A stretch of DNA of 64,000 nucleotides from Linnemannia hyalina (taxonomy: Eukaryota; Mortierellomycota; Mortierellomycetes; Mortierellales; Mortierellaceae). Below are positions 61,938 through 64,000 of this stretch, piece after piece. The DNA lies in contig JAHRHY010000020.1 of assembly GCA_019671135.1 (NCBI GenBank), forward strand, positions 620,001 to 684,000. The letters are read 5' to 3'. Each line of letters starts with the position of its first letter. Position 1 is the first letter of the stretch. Under the pieces are notes generated by a model, which was not told the DNA's origin, ran no database searches, and saw only the letters and a program-made list of their open reading frames with translations. Both the position numbers and the translations under genes were made by a program.

Positions 61938-63766
61938 ATGACCATACCCACAGCCAAGGATGCCAGCATGTCGTCGTCGATCCGCCACCCTCAGTCCACA
62001 TCAGCCATGGCGACAGCATCGTCATCTCCTCCATATGCTACATTCCCCTCCATCAACAACCCATCTCCAGTCACCATCATGGAAATCTTGCTTCACATTG
62101 CCTCATTCCTCAACACCAGGTCGCTCAAAACGTCTCTCTGTGTCTCAAAGGACTGGTATACCACCCTGTGCCTTCTCCTTTGGCAACGAATCTATCTATG
62201 GCATGATCCTGACGAGTATGATCCCGACATAGGCCCTTCTTTCTCAAACCTTCGACAGCACGCTTCCCTCATCAACAGCCTCGAGGTCTACTCCCACAAG
62301 TTCCCTAAGTTCTGCGGTCCAGACCCGACTGACGGCGACAACCCCCTTTTTTCCCAAACCTCGCGGTTCTCAAGATCGACACGCACTATAACAAGGCTTA
62401 CAAGGACCGCGAGATCTTCTCGTTTATGGAACGACACCAGGCCACAATCACGAACCTGACCCTCTCTTCTTTCCACACGGTCGAACTGACACTGATCCTG
62501 GCCCATGAGTTACCATTGTTGACTCGCCTCTCGATTAAGAACTGGGATTTTCATGGTCTTCCGAGTGTGTTCATGGATAAGTACCACACTCTCTGGTCCC
62601 GGGTCTTGTCTCTCTCTCTGTACGAGTTTAAGCTCTTTAATACGGAATACGAGGCGTGGAAGAACCTGGGTATGGCCACTGACCTGCTGGAGCAAGCACC
62701 ACCGACAAAACTCCAAGAATTGATCATGATCACGAATGAGTATGGAACCGATAGTGCGCAGATTCGACTGCAACTTCTCTTCATCCTCAACAGCCCTAAT
62801 CTCGTTCGTCTGGAATGGGCTACCGGATGTGTAGAGTGCGACTCCGAAACCTATGAGGACGTAGAAGTCGTCGAAGAAGGACCCATGGCGCAGATGGCTC
62901 GTGTGATCAAGTCTGGTAGATTCTATCAAGGACGACAACAACAATTGGAATCCCTTGGTCTAGGTCTGAGCGAGTTCAGGATTCAGGATCTGGATATCAT
63001 TCTCAACTCTTTCCAATCGTCCCTGAAGGAATTATCTCTGAACTCAACCACTTTCGACGAAGACTCCTGGACGCTCATCAAGGATCACTATCCTGGATAT
63101 CTGTCTACGGTTACTGTTCTAAATCTCGATGATTGTTCACTCCTGAAAGGGTCCCAAGTTCAGGACATTCTTTGTTCAATCACCAGCCTTAAGGTTTTCA
63201 AAGCGGATTACATCAAGGAATCAAATCTTGAGCGTGATCGTGACCGTGGCCGGTCCTGGGTCTGTTTAGGTTTGAAGGAGCTTTCGCTGGGCTTTGTACG
63301 ACAGACACGCCGAGAGAGTGATCGTGGACAATACCTTTTTCTGGAACAACTCTCTCGACTGTCGAGACTAGAGGTCCTGAACCTGGAGAAGTCTACGACT
63401 GAATCCAAGATTGATGAAGATGAGGAGGTGGTGGGAGTTGAAGGCGCCGCCGTTGATGAAGAGCCAGATCGACGAAACCCTGTCGTTGATGCCGATTCCA
63501 AATGTCAGAGGATCTTGCTGCTAACTCTGACCGAGGGTCTGGACTGCTTAAAGCCCCTCCGACGACTGAGAGAGTTGGAGGTACCCAGGAACCACCGATG
63601 GGATGGCGGTAAACAGGGTTGCAAGCGCTGTGTCTGGACCGAGGCCGAGGCTCGATGGGTGACGCGTAACTGGGCTGTTCTCGAAAAGCTGACCAATATT
63701 CCCATGGCAAAGGAGGCCAAGCAGATTTTGGAAGAACGAATGAGGATCTCGAGTTCTGAGATTTGA
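61938..63766 (+). CDS. F-box/LRR-type protein with an apparent frameshift
   Basis: ATG 61938 (MTIPTAKDASMSSS) leads to an F-box (TIMEILLHIASFLNTRSLKTSLCVSKDWYTT, about residues 46-80, summarised by position). The frame then reaches the homopolymer stretch C5T6C3 (62341-62354), beyond which the LRR-like coding sense continues in another frame (FPNLAVLKIDTHYNKAYKD) into the long frame ending TGA/63766 with LRR-like segments (ELTLILAHELPLLTRLSIKN, LKELSLNSTTFDEDSW, LSRLEVLNLEKS). About 609 codons in total. Either one indel has inactivated it or the base run is misread. F-box proteins supply substrates to SCF ubiquitin ligases; the target is unknown. Confidence 0.7.
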
Positions 63767-64000
63767 CATTTTGAATATAGCATTATGCACCCACGACTCG
63801 GAATTTTTTCTCATGTTTATGCCATTAGGAGTTGCGGAGGAAATTGTCATGCCTCAAAAAAACAGTTTCTCCTCACATTCGCGAAATGTACAGTAGGAGC
63901 ATGTTCGTCCACTCTTGGCAGTGACACTCTAGGTCTGAACAAGCTTCTGAAACGTATGTAGGATAGCACTAGAGGCCCGTAGTTAATGATTCTCGGGGGT
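63767..64000. other. intergenic, right window edge
   Basis: Presumed 3' flank of the F-box gene. Nothing else seen. Confidence 0.4.

Overview
This window is nuclear DNA from a filamentous, early-diverging fungus, most likely of the Mortierella group. The case rests on short GT-AG introns (about 60-130 nt), very large NACHT/pentapeptide/WD40 proteins, a Crinkler-family gene relic, F-box and RNI-type leucine-rich proteins, Ty3/Gypsy chromoviruses and DIRS-like tyrosine-recombinase retroelements. The genus call is inference; no marker gene fixes it. Gene islands alternate with a dense, nested transposon landscape, and much of the sequence is decayed. Layout: a flavin monooxygenase gene with several introns and an 11-nt micro-exon (994-3137, minus); a young intact chromovirus, Gypsy-1 (3787-9404), with identical 197-bp LTRs and GAGGT target duplications; a broken ubiquitin-like/RING gene (about 9843-10865); a 333-bp palindromic element inside a DIRS-type gag (11923-13013); and a GH17 glucanase fragment split by a solo LTR (13308-13933). 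The central island (14.2-35.5 kb) holds two divergently oriented paralogous STAND proteins of about 1,865 and 1,771 residues. They flank a heavily decayed Crinkler-type gene (minus) and a multi-exon gene encoding a possible PD-(D/E)xK nuclease (plus). This is the most system-like part of the window: two NLR-like sensor ATPases bracketing effector-like genes. A co-operating system is inference only. From 36 to 44 kb lie an F-box relic, DIRS terminal-repeat fragments, a truncated MULE-like transposase joined to a stray LRR fragment, and an F-box/LRR gene with 25 repeats built by amplification of an 8-repeat block. From 44.3 to 57 kb there is a truncated 25S rRNA fragment, then a second, older chromovirus, Gypsy-2 (45173-56988, CCCCT duplications). 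Gypsy-2 has a canonical -1 slippery heptamer and a decayed third ORF, and carries a full-length LINE inserted antisense in its integrase region (49607-55025, 15-bp duplications). The right end holds a Sel1-repeat relic, a small secreted cysteine-containing protein, a decayed DIRS-like element interrupted by a second copy of the solo LTR and ending in a 20-bp minisatellite, and an F-box/LRR gene with one apparent frameshift. Coordinates of transposons, LTRs and introns come from reading termini and splice signals by eye. Homology calls rest on recognised motifs, not searches.
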